Origin: Neorhizobium sp. JUb45
Lineage (GTDB): Bacteria > Pseudomonadota > Alphaproteobacteria > Rhizobiales > Rhizobiaceae
Length of the DNA stretch: 64,000 bases
Assembly (NCBI RefSeq): GCF_004343585.1
Contig: NZ_SLYW01000005.1
Span: forward strand, 62,001 to 126,000
Direction: 5' to 3'
Shown here: in pieces, positions 51,719-60,899 of the stretch
How the letters are laid out: the number at the start of each line of letters is the position of its first letter
How positions within the stretch are numbered: position 1 is the stretch's first letter
Program-made: the position numbers and the translations under genes
The notes under the pieces: model-generated
What the model saw: the letters and a program-made list of their open reading frames with translations, nothing else
What the model was told of the DNA's origin: nothing
Databases searched by the model: none

Positions 51719-52453
51719 ATGACACCCGGTTCGACGAACAACGATCAGGAACCTCATCCAGCGCCGGGACGCTGGAAACGCAGAGGTTGGCTTTCACGCC
51801 GAAGTCCGCTGCGCCGGTTCGGGCGCTGGGTCATTTTTGCCTGTCTTGTGCTGATCGCCCTGTTCTGCGGCGGATTTCTCTGGTTTGCCAACGAGGTTAC
51901 ATCGCTCAAGACGCCGGACGGCGTGAAGGCTGATGCGATCGTCGTGCTGACGGGCGGTTACCAGCGCATCGATCAGGCCGTCGGCCTGCTGCGGGATGGT
52001 GCCGGGAAACGGCTTCTGATTTCAGGCGCCCACCCCTCTGCCACCCCCAACCAGATCCGCAAGACCACACAGGTCTCAACCGACCTGTTTTCCTGCTGTG
52101 TCGACATCGGTTATGACGCAATCGACACGATCGGCAATGCCAACGAGATCATCCGCTGGATCCATGATCACGGCTATCGGTCGGTCGTTGTGGTGACCAA
52201 TAATTACCATATGCCGCGCAGCCTGCATGAACTGCGCCGCCGCGATGTCGAAACCGATTTCATTCCCTATCCGGTCATCAACTCGGACCTTGCGCGAAAA
52301 GCCTGGTTTGCCGATCCCGATGCTCTGCGCATCATGCTGGGTGAATACGGCAAGATGGCCGCCGCCATGCTGCGCGACTGGGCCGGCATGAACCAGGGCA
52401 GCGGGCTGAGAACCGACGGTGAAGACGAAACGCCCAAGGCCAAATCCGGCTGA
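51719..52453 (+). CDS. YdcF/SanA (DUF218) family protein
   Basis: 244 aa. One N-terminal transmembrane helix (about 37-60) and a periplasmic DUF218 domain with ADAIVVLTGGYQRIDQAVGLL (about 77-97), LLISGAHPS and VVVTNNYHMPRS (about 157-168). The family (ElyC, SanA, YdcF) affects envelope integrity in other bacteria. It lies in a rightward row ftsE-ftsX-ydcF-plsC. Confidence 0.88.
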   Translation: MTPGSTNNDQEPHPAPGRWKRRGWLSRRSPLRRFGRWVIFACLVLIALFCGGFLWFANEVTSLKTPDGVKADAIVVLTGGYQRIDQAVGLLRDGAGKRLLISGAHPSATPNQIRKTTQVSTDLFSCCVDIGYDAIDTIGNANEIIRWIHDHGYRSVVVVTNNYHMPRSLHELRRRDVETDFIPYPVINSDLARKAWFADPDALRIMLGEYGKMAAAMLRDWAGMNQGSGLRTDGEDETPKAKSG

Positions 52454-52542
52454 CAGGGATTGGTGCTGCACCGACAAGCCTGCTTTCCTCACCGCCCGAT
52501 ATCGTGTAGGCACCGCACACCTCACTATCCGGAAATGCATCC

Positions 52543-53334
52543 ATGCTGCTCTTGCGTTCGATCCTCTTCAATACGGCGTTCTACATCAACATCATCGCCC
52601 GGATGGTCATATTCTCGCCGGTCTATTTTCTGTTGGACCGCAAGAAGGCCCTGTTCGTCCCAAGGGGATGGGCGTCGTCGTCGAACTGGCTGATGGCCAA
52701 GATCACCGGCGCAACCTTCGAGATCGAGGGACTGGAAAACATTCCAGAAGGCGGCTGCATTTTTGCGCCCAAACACCAGTCGGCCTGGGACACATTCGCG
52801 CTCCTGCCTTACCAGCGCGATCCCGTCTATATCCTGAAACGTGAACTGATGTGGATTCCGCTGTTCGGCTGGTATGTTGCCAAGCAGCGGATGATACCGG
52901 TCAATCGCGGCGCCCGCGGCAAGGTCATGGTCGAGGTGATGAAGCGCACCAAGCAGGAGATGGATGCCGGCCGTCAGCTGATCATCTATCCCGAAGGTAC
53001 CCGCCGCGCACCGGGCGATACACCCGACTACCGCTACGGCATCGCCCGCATCTACCGCGACATGCAGGTGCCGGTCGTGCCGATCGTTGCCCATTGGGGC
53101 CTGTTCTGGGGTCGCCGCAAGCTGATCAAGCATGGCGGCCACTTCAAGGTGCGCATCCTGCCGGCGATCCAGCCGGGCATGGAGCCGGACGCATTCTTCA
53201 CCCACCTGATCGCCACGCTGGAACAGGCAAGCGACGAACTGCTGCTGCAGACCGCGATCGACAATCCGAACCTGCCGCTGCCGCCGACTGCGGTGAAGCG
53301 CCTTGCCGAACTGCAGGCCCAGACCGTTTCCTGA
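52543..53334 (+). CDS. plsC: 1-acyl-sn-glycerol-3-phosphate acyltransferase
   Basis: 263 aa. N-terminal membrane helix, acyltransferase motif I KHQSAWDTF (H-x4-D at about 74-79) and motif III YPEGTRRAPGD (about 149-159). It makes phosphatidic acid from lysophosphatidic acid at the membrane. Confidence 0.93.
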   Translation: MLLLRSILFNTAFYINIIARMVIFSPVYFLLDRKKALFVPRGWASSSNWLMAKITGATFEIEGLENIPEGGCIFAPKHQSAWDTFALLPYQRDPVYILKRELMWIPLFGWYVAKQRMIPVNRGARGKVMVEVMKRTKQEMDAGRQLIIYPEGTRRAPGDTPDYRYGIARIYRDMQVPVVPIVAHWGLFWGRRKLIKHGGHFKVRILPAIQPGMEPDAFFTHLIATLEQASDELLLQTAIDNPNLPLPPTAVKRLAELQAQTVS

Positions 53335-53889
53335 TCAGCGAGCGCCGAAGGCGGCGGCATCGTGCCGCTGCAACGCTTCCACACGGCTGCCCACACCTTC
53401 AAGCCACAGGTCACGGATACCCATCTCGCGCAGGTGCGTCAGCGTGTTGAGCACATAGGCATCGTTCGGGCCTGACTGGCCGGCGGAGGCATGCACGATG
53501 CGTGACGCCTCCTCGACGCCAAGAGCGCCGGCATACTGCTTGTGGGCGCGATCCACGACATAACCGACCGCCTGAGTCTGACGCCCGTCGGCAAGCACCA
53601 GCGGCAGCATCCGCTCCAGATAAACCTTCGTCACAAGTTCGCGTTCGTGCAGATAGGCCATGACCGGCTCACGCAACTCGCCACGCACCTTGAAGGCGAC
53701 GCCGCGGCAGGAGCCACCGCGATCCAGCCCCAGCACAAGCCCCGGATTTTCAGGCGTTCCGCGATGCACGAAGGACCGCACGCAGAGCGACCTGCGATAT
53801 CCGAATGCACGCGCGGCAAGCCGCTCCTCATACTCGAAGCCCGGATTCCACATCAACGAGCCGTAGCCAAACACCCAAAATTCGTCCAT
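53335..53889 (-). CDS. Gamma-glutamylcyclotransferase (ChaC family)
   Basis: 184 aa. FGYGSLMWNPGF (residues 7-18) is the conserved substrate loop; RSFVHRGTPENPGLVLGLDRGGSC and the catalytic Glu in YLHERE (about 102-107) follow. ChaC-like enzymes degrade glutathione to 5-oxoproline and Cys-Gly. The stop TGA lies against the plsC stop. Confidence 0.9.
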   Translation of the reverse strand: MDEFWVFGYGSLMWNPGFEYEERLAARAFGYRRSLCVRSFVHRGTPENPGLVLGLDRGGSCRGVAFKVRGELREPVMAYLHERELVTKVYLERMLPLVLADGRQTQAVGYVVDRAHKQYAGALGVEEASRIVHASAGQSGPNDAYVLNTLTHLREMGIRDLWLEGVGSRVEALQRHDAAAFGAR

Positions 53890-53934
53890 ATCCGACGCAA
53901 CACCTCTGCAATCGAAGCACCATTGGAGAACATC

Positions 53935-54936
53935 ATGGCAGCGTCAAGCCGGCGGAGCGTCAGCGGCAAAATTTGGGCCCTTGGCATCATCATCATTCTG
54001 GTGATCGGCGTTTATACCGGCGGCTGGTTCTATGCCGCTTCGCTTCTCAAGGAGCGCACCCTCACCCTGCTCGGCAGCCAGCAACAGGCCGGCGTCAATG
54101 CCGAATGCGCCGATGCAGAATATCGCGGTTACCCGTTCCGCATCGGCCTGTTCTGCTCGAAAGTCTCGGTGGACGACCGCAACAATGGCGTCTCCGCCGT
54201 TTTCGGAGGCCTGCGCTCGGCAGCACAGGTCTACGATCCGAAACACGTCGTCTGGGAACTGGACGGGCCATCGGAGATCCGCACCAGCCATGGCCTGAGC
54301 ATTTCCTCCAACTGGGAAAGCCTGCAATCCAGCCTGACCGCCAAGGGCCGTGGCGTCGAGCGCTCCTCGACGATCATCAATGCCCTGCAATCAGCAATCG
54401 TCTCGTCGGCGACCGGCCAGACATTCAATCTCGCGGCCGCCAATACCGAGATGCACCTGCGCCAAAACGGTGCCGATCTCGATGCGGCGATGACGATCAC
54501 CAATGCCAGCCTGACCGGCGAAGGCCTGCCACAGGGGCTGCCGGCGCTGACGACCAGCGCCGATGTGGTGCTGACCGGCAAGGCCGGGCTGATCGACGGC
54601 AGCGACCGCAATGTCTCGCTTTACGGCGCCGAAGGCGAAATCCGCACACTGTCCGCCGATCTCGGCGAAGGTCGCGTCATTACGCTGTCCGGCCCATTCA
54701 GCTTCACCGCCGGCGGTCGCATGAACGGCAAGATGAAGCTGCGGGTGGAAAAGCTGGAAGCGTGGAAGGCAAGCCTGGAAACGATCATTCCCGGCATAGC
54801 CCCGATGCTGAACAACGCCACCAACATGCTGTCCGCTCTTGGCGGCGGTGACCGTGCCTCGATCGATTTCACGATCAAGAACGGCAAGGTTCTGGTCGGC
54901 GGCTTCATCCAGGTGGGTGAAATTCCGCCGATCTGA
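53935..54936 (+). CDS. DUF2125 domain-containing protein
   Basis: 333 aa from ATG 53935. One N-terminal membrane anchor (about 12-33, WALGIIIILVIGVYTGGWFYAA) is followed by a beta-rich periplasmic DUF2125 region with ECADAEYRGYPFRIGLFCSKVSV. Common in rhizobia; function unknown. Its stop is adjacent to the converging tyrC stop. Confidence 0.85.
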   Translation: MAASSRRSVSGKIWALGIIIILVIGVYTGGWFYAASLLKERTLTLLGSQQQAGVNAECADAEYRGYPFRIGLFCSKVSVDDRNNGVSAVFGGLRSAAQVYDPKHVVWELDGPSEIRTSHGLSISSNWESLQSSLTAKGRGVERSSTIINALQSAIVSSATGQTFNLAAANTEMHLRQNGADLDAAMTITNASLTGEGLPQGLPALTTSADVVLTGKAGLIDGSDRNVSLYGAEGEIRTLSADLGEGRVITLSGPFSFTAGGRMNGKMKLRVEKLEAWKASLETIIPGIAPMLNNATNMLSALGGGDRASIDFTIKNGKVLVGGFIQVGEIPPI

Positions 54937-55866
54937 TTATTTCTTCTGGTCGAGTGCGTGGCGTCCGAAGTCGGGCGCATCGACATCCTGACCGGCCTGG
55001 ATGATCGACCGGCGGACATCACGGGTGCGGGTGAAAAGCTCGAAAAGCTTGTCGCCCTCACCCCAGCGGATCGCCCGCTGCAGATAGGCGAGGTCTTCGG
55101 AAAACCGCGCCAACATTTCGAGGATCGCGTCCTTGTTGTGCAGGCAGATGTCCCGCCACATGGTGGGGTCGGATGCGGCCAGACGCGTAAAATCACGGAA
55201 ACCCGAGGCCGAATATTTGATGACTTCCGATTCCGTCACCGTCTCCAGATCATCGGCGGTGCCGACGATATTGTAGGCGATGATATGCGGCAGGTGCGAG
55301 ACGATGGCGAGCACCTTGTCATGGTGCTGCGGGTCCATGTCGTCAACACGCGAACCGAGCGCGATCCAGAAGGCCTTCAGCTTTTCCAGAGCATCCGCGT
55401 CGGTATCCGGCAGCGGCGTAAAGATGCACCAGCGATCGCGGAAGAGACCTGCAAAGCCGGCATCGGGCCCCGATTTTTCCGTACCCGCCAGCGGGTGACC
55501 GGGAATGAAGTGCACACCTTGCGGCACAAACGGCGCCATCTGGGCGATCACCGATGCCTTGGTCGAGCCGACATCCGTGAGGATGGCGCCCGGCTTCAGG
55601 TTCGGTGCGATCTGTTCAGCCACGGCACCGGAGGAACCGACCGGCACTGACACAATGATAAGATCCGCATCCTTCACCGCTTCGGCAGCGGAGGAAACGT
55701 AATGCGTGCCAAGCTCAAGCTCTTCCGCTCGCTTAAGCGTCTCGGTGCTGCGGCTGGAAATCACCACCTCATTGGCAAGGCCAAGCGCCTTCACATCGCG
55801 AGCGATGGAGGAGCCGATCAGGCCGATGCCGATCAGGGCAATGCGGTTGAACTGCGGATCACTCAT
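54937..55866 (-). CDS. tyrC: Prephenate/arogenate dehydrogenase
   Basis: 309 aa. NAD-binding [10 protein letters not shown] (residues 12-21), [19 protein letters not shown] and [11 protein letters not shown] (about 129-139) with the catalytic His are present. It catalyses the tyrosine-forming oxidative decarboxylation. The gene overlaps hisC by 4 bp, a conserved alphaproteobacterial pair. Confidence 0.93.
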   Translation of the reverse strand: MSDPQFNRIALIGIGLIGSSIARDVKALGLANEVVISSRSTETLKRAEELELGTHYVSSAAEAVKDADLIIVSVPVGSSGAVAEQIAPNLKPGAILTDVGSTKASVIAQMAPFVPQGVHFIPGHPLAGTEKSGPDAGFAGLFRDRWCIFTPLPDTDADALEKLKAFWIALGSRVDDMDPQHHDKVLAIVSHLPHIIAYNIVGTADDLETVTESEVIKYSASGFRDFTRLAASDPTMWRDICLHNKDAILEMLARFSEDLAYLQRAIRWGEGDKLFELFTRTRDVRRSIIQAGQDVDAPDFGRHALDQKK

Positions 55867-56972
55867 GCGCTTCTCGCCATGAACTCACCGAGCGTTTCGA
55901 TGACGCCACGGTTTGCCTCTTCCGGGCCGACCGTCATGCGCAGCGCGTTCGGCAGGCCGTAACCCTTGACCATGCGCAGGATATAACCGCGGCTGGTGAG
56001 GAAGGCGTCGGCATCCGGCGCACGCTTGCCATCCACATCCGGGAAATGGATGAGAATGAAGTTGGTGACGGAAGGCGTAACCTTCAGGCCGATGGTTTCG
56101 AACGCGTGGGTGAGCTTGTCGAGCCAGAGCTTGTTGTATTCGACGGCAGTGCCGATGAAGGCCTGGTCGCGCATGGCGGCAGCACCGGCGGCAATGGCCG
56201 GAGCATTGAGGTTGAACGGGCCACGCACGCGGTTCATCGCGTCGACGACCTCCAGCGGGCCATACATCCAGCCGATACGCAGCGCCGCCAGACCATAAAC
56301 CTTGGAGAAGGTACGGCACATCACGACATTGCTGTTGGACGAAACAAGCTCGATACCGGCCTCGTAGTCGTTCTTGCGGACATATTCCGCATAGGCGGCA
56401 TCGAGAACGAGGATGACGTTTTTCGGCAGGCCCGCCTGCAGGCGACGGATATCGGCAACCGGAACATAGGTACCCGTCGGATTGCCGGGATTGGCGATGA
56501 AGACGAGCTTTGTCTTCGGCGTCACCGCAGCTAGGATCGCATCGACGTCGACCGTGTAATCCTTTTCAGGCACGGTCACCGGCGTCGCACCGGCACCCAT
56601 GATCTGGATCTTGTAGACCAGAAAACCGTGCTCGGTGATAACAGCCTCGTCGCCTGCGCCGAGATAGACGTGGCAGAGCAGGCCGAGCAATTCGTCGGAA
56701 CCGTTGCCGCACAAAATGTTGGCGGCGTTCAGGCCGTTGATCGAGGCGATCGCCTCGCGCAGCTGATGTGCCTGACCATCCGGGTAAAGTTCGAGATTGC
56801 CGGCGGCCTCGCGAAACGCCTCGATCGCCTTGGGGCTGGCGCCGAGTGGCGTTTCGTTGGACGAGAGCTTGTAGACGCGAGCAACGCCCTCCGCATGATC
56901 CTTGCCGGGTACATAAGCGGCAATATCAAGGATACCCGGGCGCGGAGCGGGCTTCATCATCTCGGTGCTCAT
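55863..56972 (-). CDS. hisC: Histidinol-phosphate aminotransferase
   Basis: 369 aa. PLP-dependent fold type [16 protein letters not shown] (about 39-53), [10 protein letters not shown] (about 161-170), DAAYAEYV and the PLP lysine in [16 protein letters not shown] (about 220-235). It may also act on aromatic 2-oxo acids in rhizobia. Overlap with tyrC supports joint expression. Confidence 0.93.
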   Translation of the reverse strand: MSTEMMKPAPRPGILDIAAYVPGKDHAEGVARVYKLSSNETPLGASPKAIEAFREAAGNLELYPDGQAHQLREAIASINGLNAANILCGNGSDELLGLLCHVYLGAGDEAVITEHGFLVYKIQIMGAGATPVTVPEKDYTVDVDAILAAVTPKTKLVFIANPGNPTGTYVPVADIRRLQAGLPKNVILVLDAAYAEYVRKNDYEAGIELVSSNSNVVMCRTFSKVYGLAALRIGWMYGPLEVVDAMNRVRGPFNLNAPAIAAGAAAMRDQAFIGTAVEYNKLWLDKLTHAFETIGLKVTPSVTNFILIHFPDVDGKRAPDADAFLTSRGYILRMVKGYGLPNALRMTVGPEEANRGVIETLGEFMARSA

Positions 56973-57068
56973 CAGACAGACCTTCCAGGGAATACGCCGG
57001 AAAAGCCGGCGAAAGATTGCCTTGAGGCAATAAAACGGAAGCGCCTTTTTGTCGAGTGGGGAACCCTG

Positions 57069-57812
57069 CTACTCGCGGTTTCGCGTGCTCGGCACGCCCT
57101 GCGGCGACAGGACCGGCACGAAGACACGGCGGGATGCGCGTGCCGCAACAGGCAGCCCCTGATACAGCCGCTTTTGCGCCTCCACCACGATGACACCGGA
57201 AAACACCGGCCAGAACCGCCGGCCGGCCTGCTCGAAGACGTGGCGTAATTTCAGCAGGAACCGCAGTTTCGATGGTGGAAAAAACAGAGCTTCGGCGCTG
57301 GCCGAGGGCGTAAAATTGCTTTCGCGCAGAAGTGACGTGAGCTGGCTGCGCGAATAAGGCCGGCCGGAACCGAAAGGCGTGTGTTCCATGCGCGCCCACA
57401 CACCACGACGATTGGGCACGACGATGATCAGCCGCCCGCCCGGCGCCAGCACCCGCCAGATTTCCTTCAGGCTCTCACGCGGGTTCTCTGCAAATTCCAG
57501 CGAATGCACCAGCAGAAAACGGTCTATCGACGAATCCGGCAGCGGCAGTTCCTCATCGAATACCAGCGCTGTGGAGGAAAATTCGCCCGGCGGCCAGTTC
57601 ACAGCCCCCTGCCCTGCCGGCATGAAGGCAAAGGTGCGCTCAGTATCCTTACGGAACCGGTCGAGATAGGGAACCGCATATCCCAGCCCGACAAGCCGCT
57701 CTTCCGGCAGCCGCGCCCACAGCGACGACAAAGCCATCACGATGGATTGTTCGGCCACGCGGCCAAGCGGGGTTTGATAGAATTCGCGGAGATCGACAAT
57801 ATCGGCGTGCAT
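57069..57812 (-). CDS. Class I SAM-dependent methyltransferase
   Basis: 247 aa. After an N-terminal helix, a methyltransferase fold with GLGYAVPYLDRF-type motif I (about 42-53), LPDSSIDRFLLVHSLEFAENP (about 91-111) and RVLAPGGRLIIVVPNRRG (about 120-137), typical of methyltransf_11. Substrate unknown. It is next to hisC-tyrC and divergent from gloB. Confidence 0.85.
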   Translation of the reverse strand: MHADIVDLREFYQTPLGRVAEQSIVMALSSLWARLPEERLVGLGYAVPYLDRFRKDTERTFAFMPAGQGAVNWPPGEFSSTALVFDEELPLPDSSIDRFLLVHSLEFAENPRESLKEIWRVLAPGGRLIIVVPNRRGVWARMEHTPFGSGRPYSRSQLTSLLRESNFTPSASAEALFFPPSKLRFLLKLRHVFEQAGRRFWPVFSGVIVVEAQKRLYQGLPVAARASRRVFVPVLSPQGVPSTRNRE

Positions 57813-57900
57813 GGTGATTTTGCTATCAGACGACGGTTGGACTTCAAGACCCCAATCTCTACATTGTTCCCGAAGCCATTCAAACTAGAGAGGCGGATTG

Positions 57901-58671
57901 ATGAAATCCCTGGAGATCGAAGTCTTTTCATGCCGCAGCGACAATTACGGCGTGCTGGTCCATGACCCGGAGACGGGCCTCACCGCATCAATCGATGCGC
58001 CTGAGGAAAAACCGATCCTCGATGCCGCCGAACGGCGCGGTTGGTCCATCAGCCATATTTTCACCACCCATCATCATACCGACCATGTGGAAGCCAATCT
58101 GGCGCTGAAGGCCCGCTTCGGGCTTGAAATCATCGGCCCGGTCAATGAGGCTGTTGCCATTCCCGGCCTTGACCGCACCGTGGACGATGGTGACGAATTT
58201 CTGTTCGGCGAACATCCGGTGAGGGTAATCGAGACGCCGGGCCATACGGCTGGCCATATCTGCTTCCATTTCTCCGAGGACAAACTGCTGTTTTCCGCCG
58301 ACACGCTGTTTGCGCTCGGCTGTGGCCGTCTGTTTGAGCGCCCGGCCGCCGACATGTGGCATTCGCTGCAAAAGCTCGCCGTGCTGCCGGATGAGACCGC
58401 CATCTATTTCGGCCATGAATATACGCTGTCCAATGCCCGTTTCGCGCTCACCATCGACCCGGATAACGAAGCCCTGCAGCGCCGTGCCGTCCAGATCGAG
58501 GAACTGCGTGCCGAAGGTCGCTTTACAATCCCGACGATGATGGGACTGGAGAAGGAGACCAATCCCTTCCTGCGTGCCACCGACCCATCGATCCGCCGCA
58601 ACCTGATCATGGAAGGCAAAACCAACGAGGAAGTGTTTGCCGAGATCCGCAAGCGCAAGGACAATTTCTGA
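57901..58671 (+). CDS. gloB: Hydroxyacylglutathione hydrolase (glyoxalase II)
   Basis: 256 aa from ATG 57901. Metal-binding THHHTDH (about 58-64), GHTAGHI (about 113-119), the Asp in [13 protein letters not shown] and FGHEYT (about 170-175) form the beta-lactamase-fold binuclear site. It hydrolyses S-lactoylglutathione. Its stop overlaps the following cupin start. Confidence 0.94.
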   Translation: MKSLEIEVFSCRSDNYGVLVHDPETGLTASIDAPEEKPILDAAERRGWSISHIFTTHHHTDHVEANLALKARFGLEIIGPVNEAVAIPGLDRTVDDGDEFLFGEHPVRVIETPGHTAGHICFHFSEDKLLFSADTLFALGCGRLFERPAADMWHSLQKLAVLPDETAIYFGHEYTLSNARFALTIDPDNEALQRRAVQIEELRAEGRFTIPTMMGLEKETNPFLRATDPSIRRNLIMEGKTNEEVFAEIRKRKDNF

Positions 58672-59102
58672 TGTCCGACATTCCCTCCGCAAAAGAGATC
58701 ATCGAAACGCTCGGCATGCAGCCGCACCCGGAAGGCGGCTGGTATGTCGAGACATTTCGCGATGAGCATGGCGCGCCGCGCGGACACTCGACCGCCATCT
58801 ATTACCTTCTGCAAGCCGGTGAACGCTCGCACTGGCATCGCGTGCGCGACGCGTCAGAAGCCTGGCATTTTTACGCCGGCGACCCGCTTTTGCTGAAAAT
58901 CTCGACAGATGGCCGCAGCACGGAAACGGTGACACTCGGTATTGACCTTGCGGCGGGACAAAGACCACAGGCCATCGTGCCCGCCAATGCCTGGCAATCA
59001 GCCAAACCATTGGGCGCGTTCACGCTGGTGGGCTACACCGTTGCGCCGGGTTTCGATTTTTCGAGTTTCGAAATGGCGCCGCCGAATTGGCAGCCGAACT
59101 GA
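58671..59102 (+). CDS. Cupin domain protein (DUF985 family)
   Basis: 143 aa. HPEGGWYVETFRD near the N-terminus, TAIYYLLQAGERSHWHRVRDASEAWHFYAGDPL (about 41-73) and the GYTVAPGFDFSSFEMA C-terminus are the DUF985 cupin pattern. Cupins of this family are small beta-barrels of unknown substrate. The ATG overlaps the gloB stop (TGATG). Confidence 0.9.
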   Translation: MSDIPSAKEIIETLGMQPHPEGGWYVETFRDEHGAPRGHSTAIYYLLQAGERSHWHRVRDASEAWHFYAGDPLLLKISTDGRSTETVTLGIDLAAGQRPQAIVPANAWQSAKPLGAFTLVGYTVAPGFDFSSFEMAPPNWQPN

Positions 59103-59117
59103 AACCTAAGCGCGATT

Positions 59118-59231
59118 TTACTCGCCGTGTTTGCGCTTATCGTTACGCACCCAAAAATAAGCGTAGGTCCAGCCAATCGCCGCAATGGAGAGCGGCAGCA
59201 CGATGAATGCATAAATCTGCAAACCGGTCAT
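59118..59231 (-). CDS. Very small membrane protein (37 aa)
   Basis: 37 aa, MTGLQIYAFIVLPLSIAAIG then WTYAYFWVRNDKRKHGE. One transmembrane helix and a basic tail. GAGGAG lies 6 bases before ATG 59231, which overlaps the upstream stop (ATGA). The good ribosome binding site and coupling make it credible. Function unknown. Confidence 0.6.
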   Translation of the reverse strand: MTGLQIYAFIVLPLSIAAIGWTYAYFWVRNDKRKHGE

Positions 59232-59455
59232 CGCATTCTCCTCAAAATAGCCTTACCCGACAAATGTAATATGGCGGCGGCGAAAAGCCAACAGACACCG
59301 AAAAACACCAGCGGATATACGTGTGCACTGGACCCCATCGGGGTATAGATAGCTGCGGCTATCGGCGCAAATACGCCCACCGTCAGGCAGGACGTCGATG
59401 CCCGATCAAAAGCGTTGGCGATGTATTTCGTCTGCTCATTGTGAACGACCGACAC
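59228..59455 (-). CDS. Small membrane protein (75 aa)
   Basis: 75 aa with two transmembrane segments (about 20-37 and 46-65; YPLVFFGVCWLFAAAILHLSG) and a basic C-terminus (AILRRMR). It is translationally coupled (ATGA) to the 37-aa membrane protein, so the two may form one small complex. No family recognised. Confidence 0.65.
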   Translation of the reverse strand: MSVVHNEQTKYIANAFDRASTSCLTVGVFAPIAAAIYTPMGSSAHVYPLVFFGVCWLFAAAILHLSGKAILRRMR

Positions 59456-59491
59456 TCCCCAACTCCCCCAAGCTGGATTTCGCTCTATCCC

Positions 59492-60265
59492 TCACCCGCC
59501 GTATTTCGTCGCCTTCACGTAAAGCGGTCCCATCCGCGTCGGAATATAGGCATAGACGGGCGCATAGACATTGGCACCATCCGCCTTGGCAAACCAGACT
59601 TCCATCGCAACGGTCTTCAAATATTCGATATCCTTGCGGCCCTTGCGGTAACCGGCTTTCGGCACGTAGCGGATCGAGCAAACGATGACATCGCCCTTGA
59701 AGCCGCTCGTGGAGAATTTTTCGGTCCCCTTGGCGGTCAGCACCAGGTCGAGACGGGATTCTCCGTCATAGATCGGCAGTTTGGAGGGGCAGACTTTTGC
59801 ATCAGCGGGAAAAATCATGCCCGAGAGCGGATCGAGCACGGAGCGCAGGTCGGCATCGCTGATCGGGATCCAGCTTGATGGCCGGGCTTTCGGCTCGGGC
59901 TGCACGGTCGTCGAAACGACATTGCCGTTGCGATATTGAACGTCGTAGATCTGCGTCTTCTTGTTGGTCTTGTAGGTCAGCGAATAGGAATTGGCCTGCA
60001 GCCTGTCCCGCCCCATCGAACCTTTCACGGTCGTCTCGGCCGAGGTCTTGGCGATGATATCGACGATGCCGGCAGATCGGAAACTGCCATTGATCGTGTA
60101 GGACTTGTCATCGAACTCACTGGCGAAGGACAGCTTTGCCACCGGCAGGAGGCCCAGCGAGACACTGTATTCGCTTGTGTGGCGGATGCCGGCCGTGCTG
60201 GCGGGGGATGCGACAGCAACGGATACGACGGCGGCGACGAATGCAACGGAAGCCTTGGCGATCAT
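59492..60265 (-). CDS. DUF3108 domain-containing periplasmic protein
   Basis: 257 aa. Signal peptide (MIAKASVAFVAAVVSVAVAS) and a beta-rich DUF3108 region: SLGLLPVAKLSFASEFDDKSYTINGS, QANSYSLTYKTNKKTQIYDVQY and a C-terminal WFAKADGANVYAPVYAYIPTRMGPLYVKATKY. The family is thought to be outer-envelope associated; function unknown. Divergent from rpmB. Confidence 0.85.
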   Translation of the reverse strand: MIAKASVAFVAAVVSVAVASPASTAGIRHTSEYSVSLGLLPVAKLSFASEFDDKSYTINGSFRSAGIVDIIAKTSAETTVKGSMGRDRLQANSYSLTYKTNKKTQIYDVQYRNGNVVSTTVQPEPKARPSSWIPISDADLRSVLDPLSGMIFPADAKVCPSKLPIYDGESRLDLVLTAKGTEKFSTSGFKGDVIVCSIRYVPKAGYRKGRKDIEYLKTVAMEVWFAKADGANVYAPVYAYIPTRMGPLYVKATKYGG

Positions 60266-60379
60266 GAACCAGCCTTGGAACGAGAAATGTTGACGTCATA
60301 TAGACGTGCCACTATGGCAATAAAATAGCGACTTGCGACGCCCGAAGCGGGTTTATCCTGATTCGGTTGAAGGTTTGGC

Positions 60380-60408
60380 TTGACGCGCGCGGCCCCACTG
60401 ACTATAGA
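60380..60408 (+). promoter_or_regulatory. Promoter of rpmB
   Basis: TTGACG (60380-60385), 17-bp spacer, TATAGA (60403-60408). This is the best sigma-70-type match in the DUF3108-rpmB gap and gives an untranslated leader of about 85 nt that contains a CCGGAC-ATT-GTCCGG hairpin (60447-60461). Confidence 0.7.
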
Positions 60409-60498
60409 ACCGCAACTTTCCAATCAGGACCAGTTGGATCGGCGCGCCGGACATTGTCCGGAAGTGGCATCCAATTGCAGAAGAACAAAGGTGTACCC

Positions 60499-60789
60499 AT
60501 GTCCCGTGTGTGTGAACTGACCGGCAAGGGCGTAATGACCGGCAACAACGTCAGCCACGCCAACAACCGGACCCGTCGTCGCTTTCTGCCGAACCTGTGC
60601 CAGGTTACGCTGATCTCCGACGCTCTTGGCCAGCGTTTCCGTCTGCGCGTCTCGGCTCACGCCCTGCGCTCGGTCGAGCATCGCGGCGGTCTCGACGCTT
60701 TCCTCGTCAAGGCTGACGAAGCCGAACTGTCGATGCGCGCTCGTCTGCTGCGTCGCCAGATCGTCAAGAAGACCGCTGAAGCTGCATAA
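60499..60789 (+). CDS. rpmB: 50S ribosomal protein L28
   Basis: 96 aa from ATG 60499. [29 protein letters not shown] is diagnostic of L28; the C-terminus [15 protein letters not shown] is normal for alphaproteobacteria. Strong promoter 90 bp upstream. Confidence 0.97.
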   Translation: MSRVCELTGKGVMTGNNVSHANNRTRRRFLPNLCQVTLISDALGQRFRLRVSAHALRSVEHRGGLDAFLVKADEAELSMRARLLRRQIVKKTAEAA

Positions 60790-60869
60790 GCTTTAGCACT
60801 TATACATCATCGGTTCTGGTGAAGGCTTGGGCGTTTATCGCACAGGCCTTTTCCTTTGCTTTATTCCAA

Positions 60870-60899
60870 CTGGTGGCATCACCCAGGATAAAAAAATGC
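60870..60899 (+). promoter_or_regulatory. Candidate preQ1-I riboswitch over the start codon of the queuosine-precursor transporter
   Basis: The RNA folds as an H-type pseudoknot. P1 is C870-U871-G872-G873 with C883-C884-A885-G886 (last three digits of the position after 60). L1 begins with U874 and ends with C882, matching the U6 and C15/C17 positions of preQ1-I aptamers. P2 pairs loop GCAU (876/877-879) with the AUGC (896-899) that contains the start codon. L3 is A-rich (GAUAAAAA). The AGGA ribosome binding site lies at 885-888. Ligand binding would hide both the start and binding site. Based on architecture and gene context only. Confidence 0.55.
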
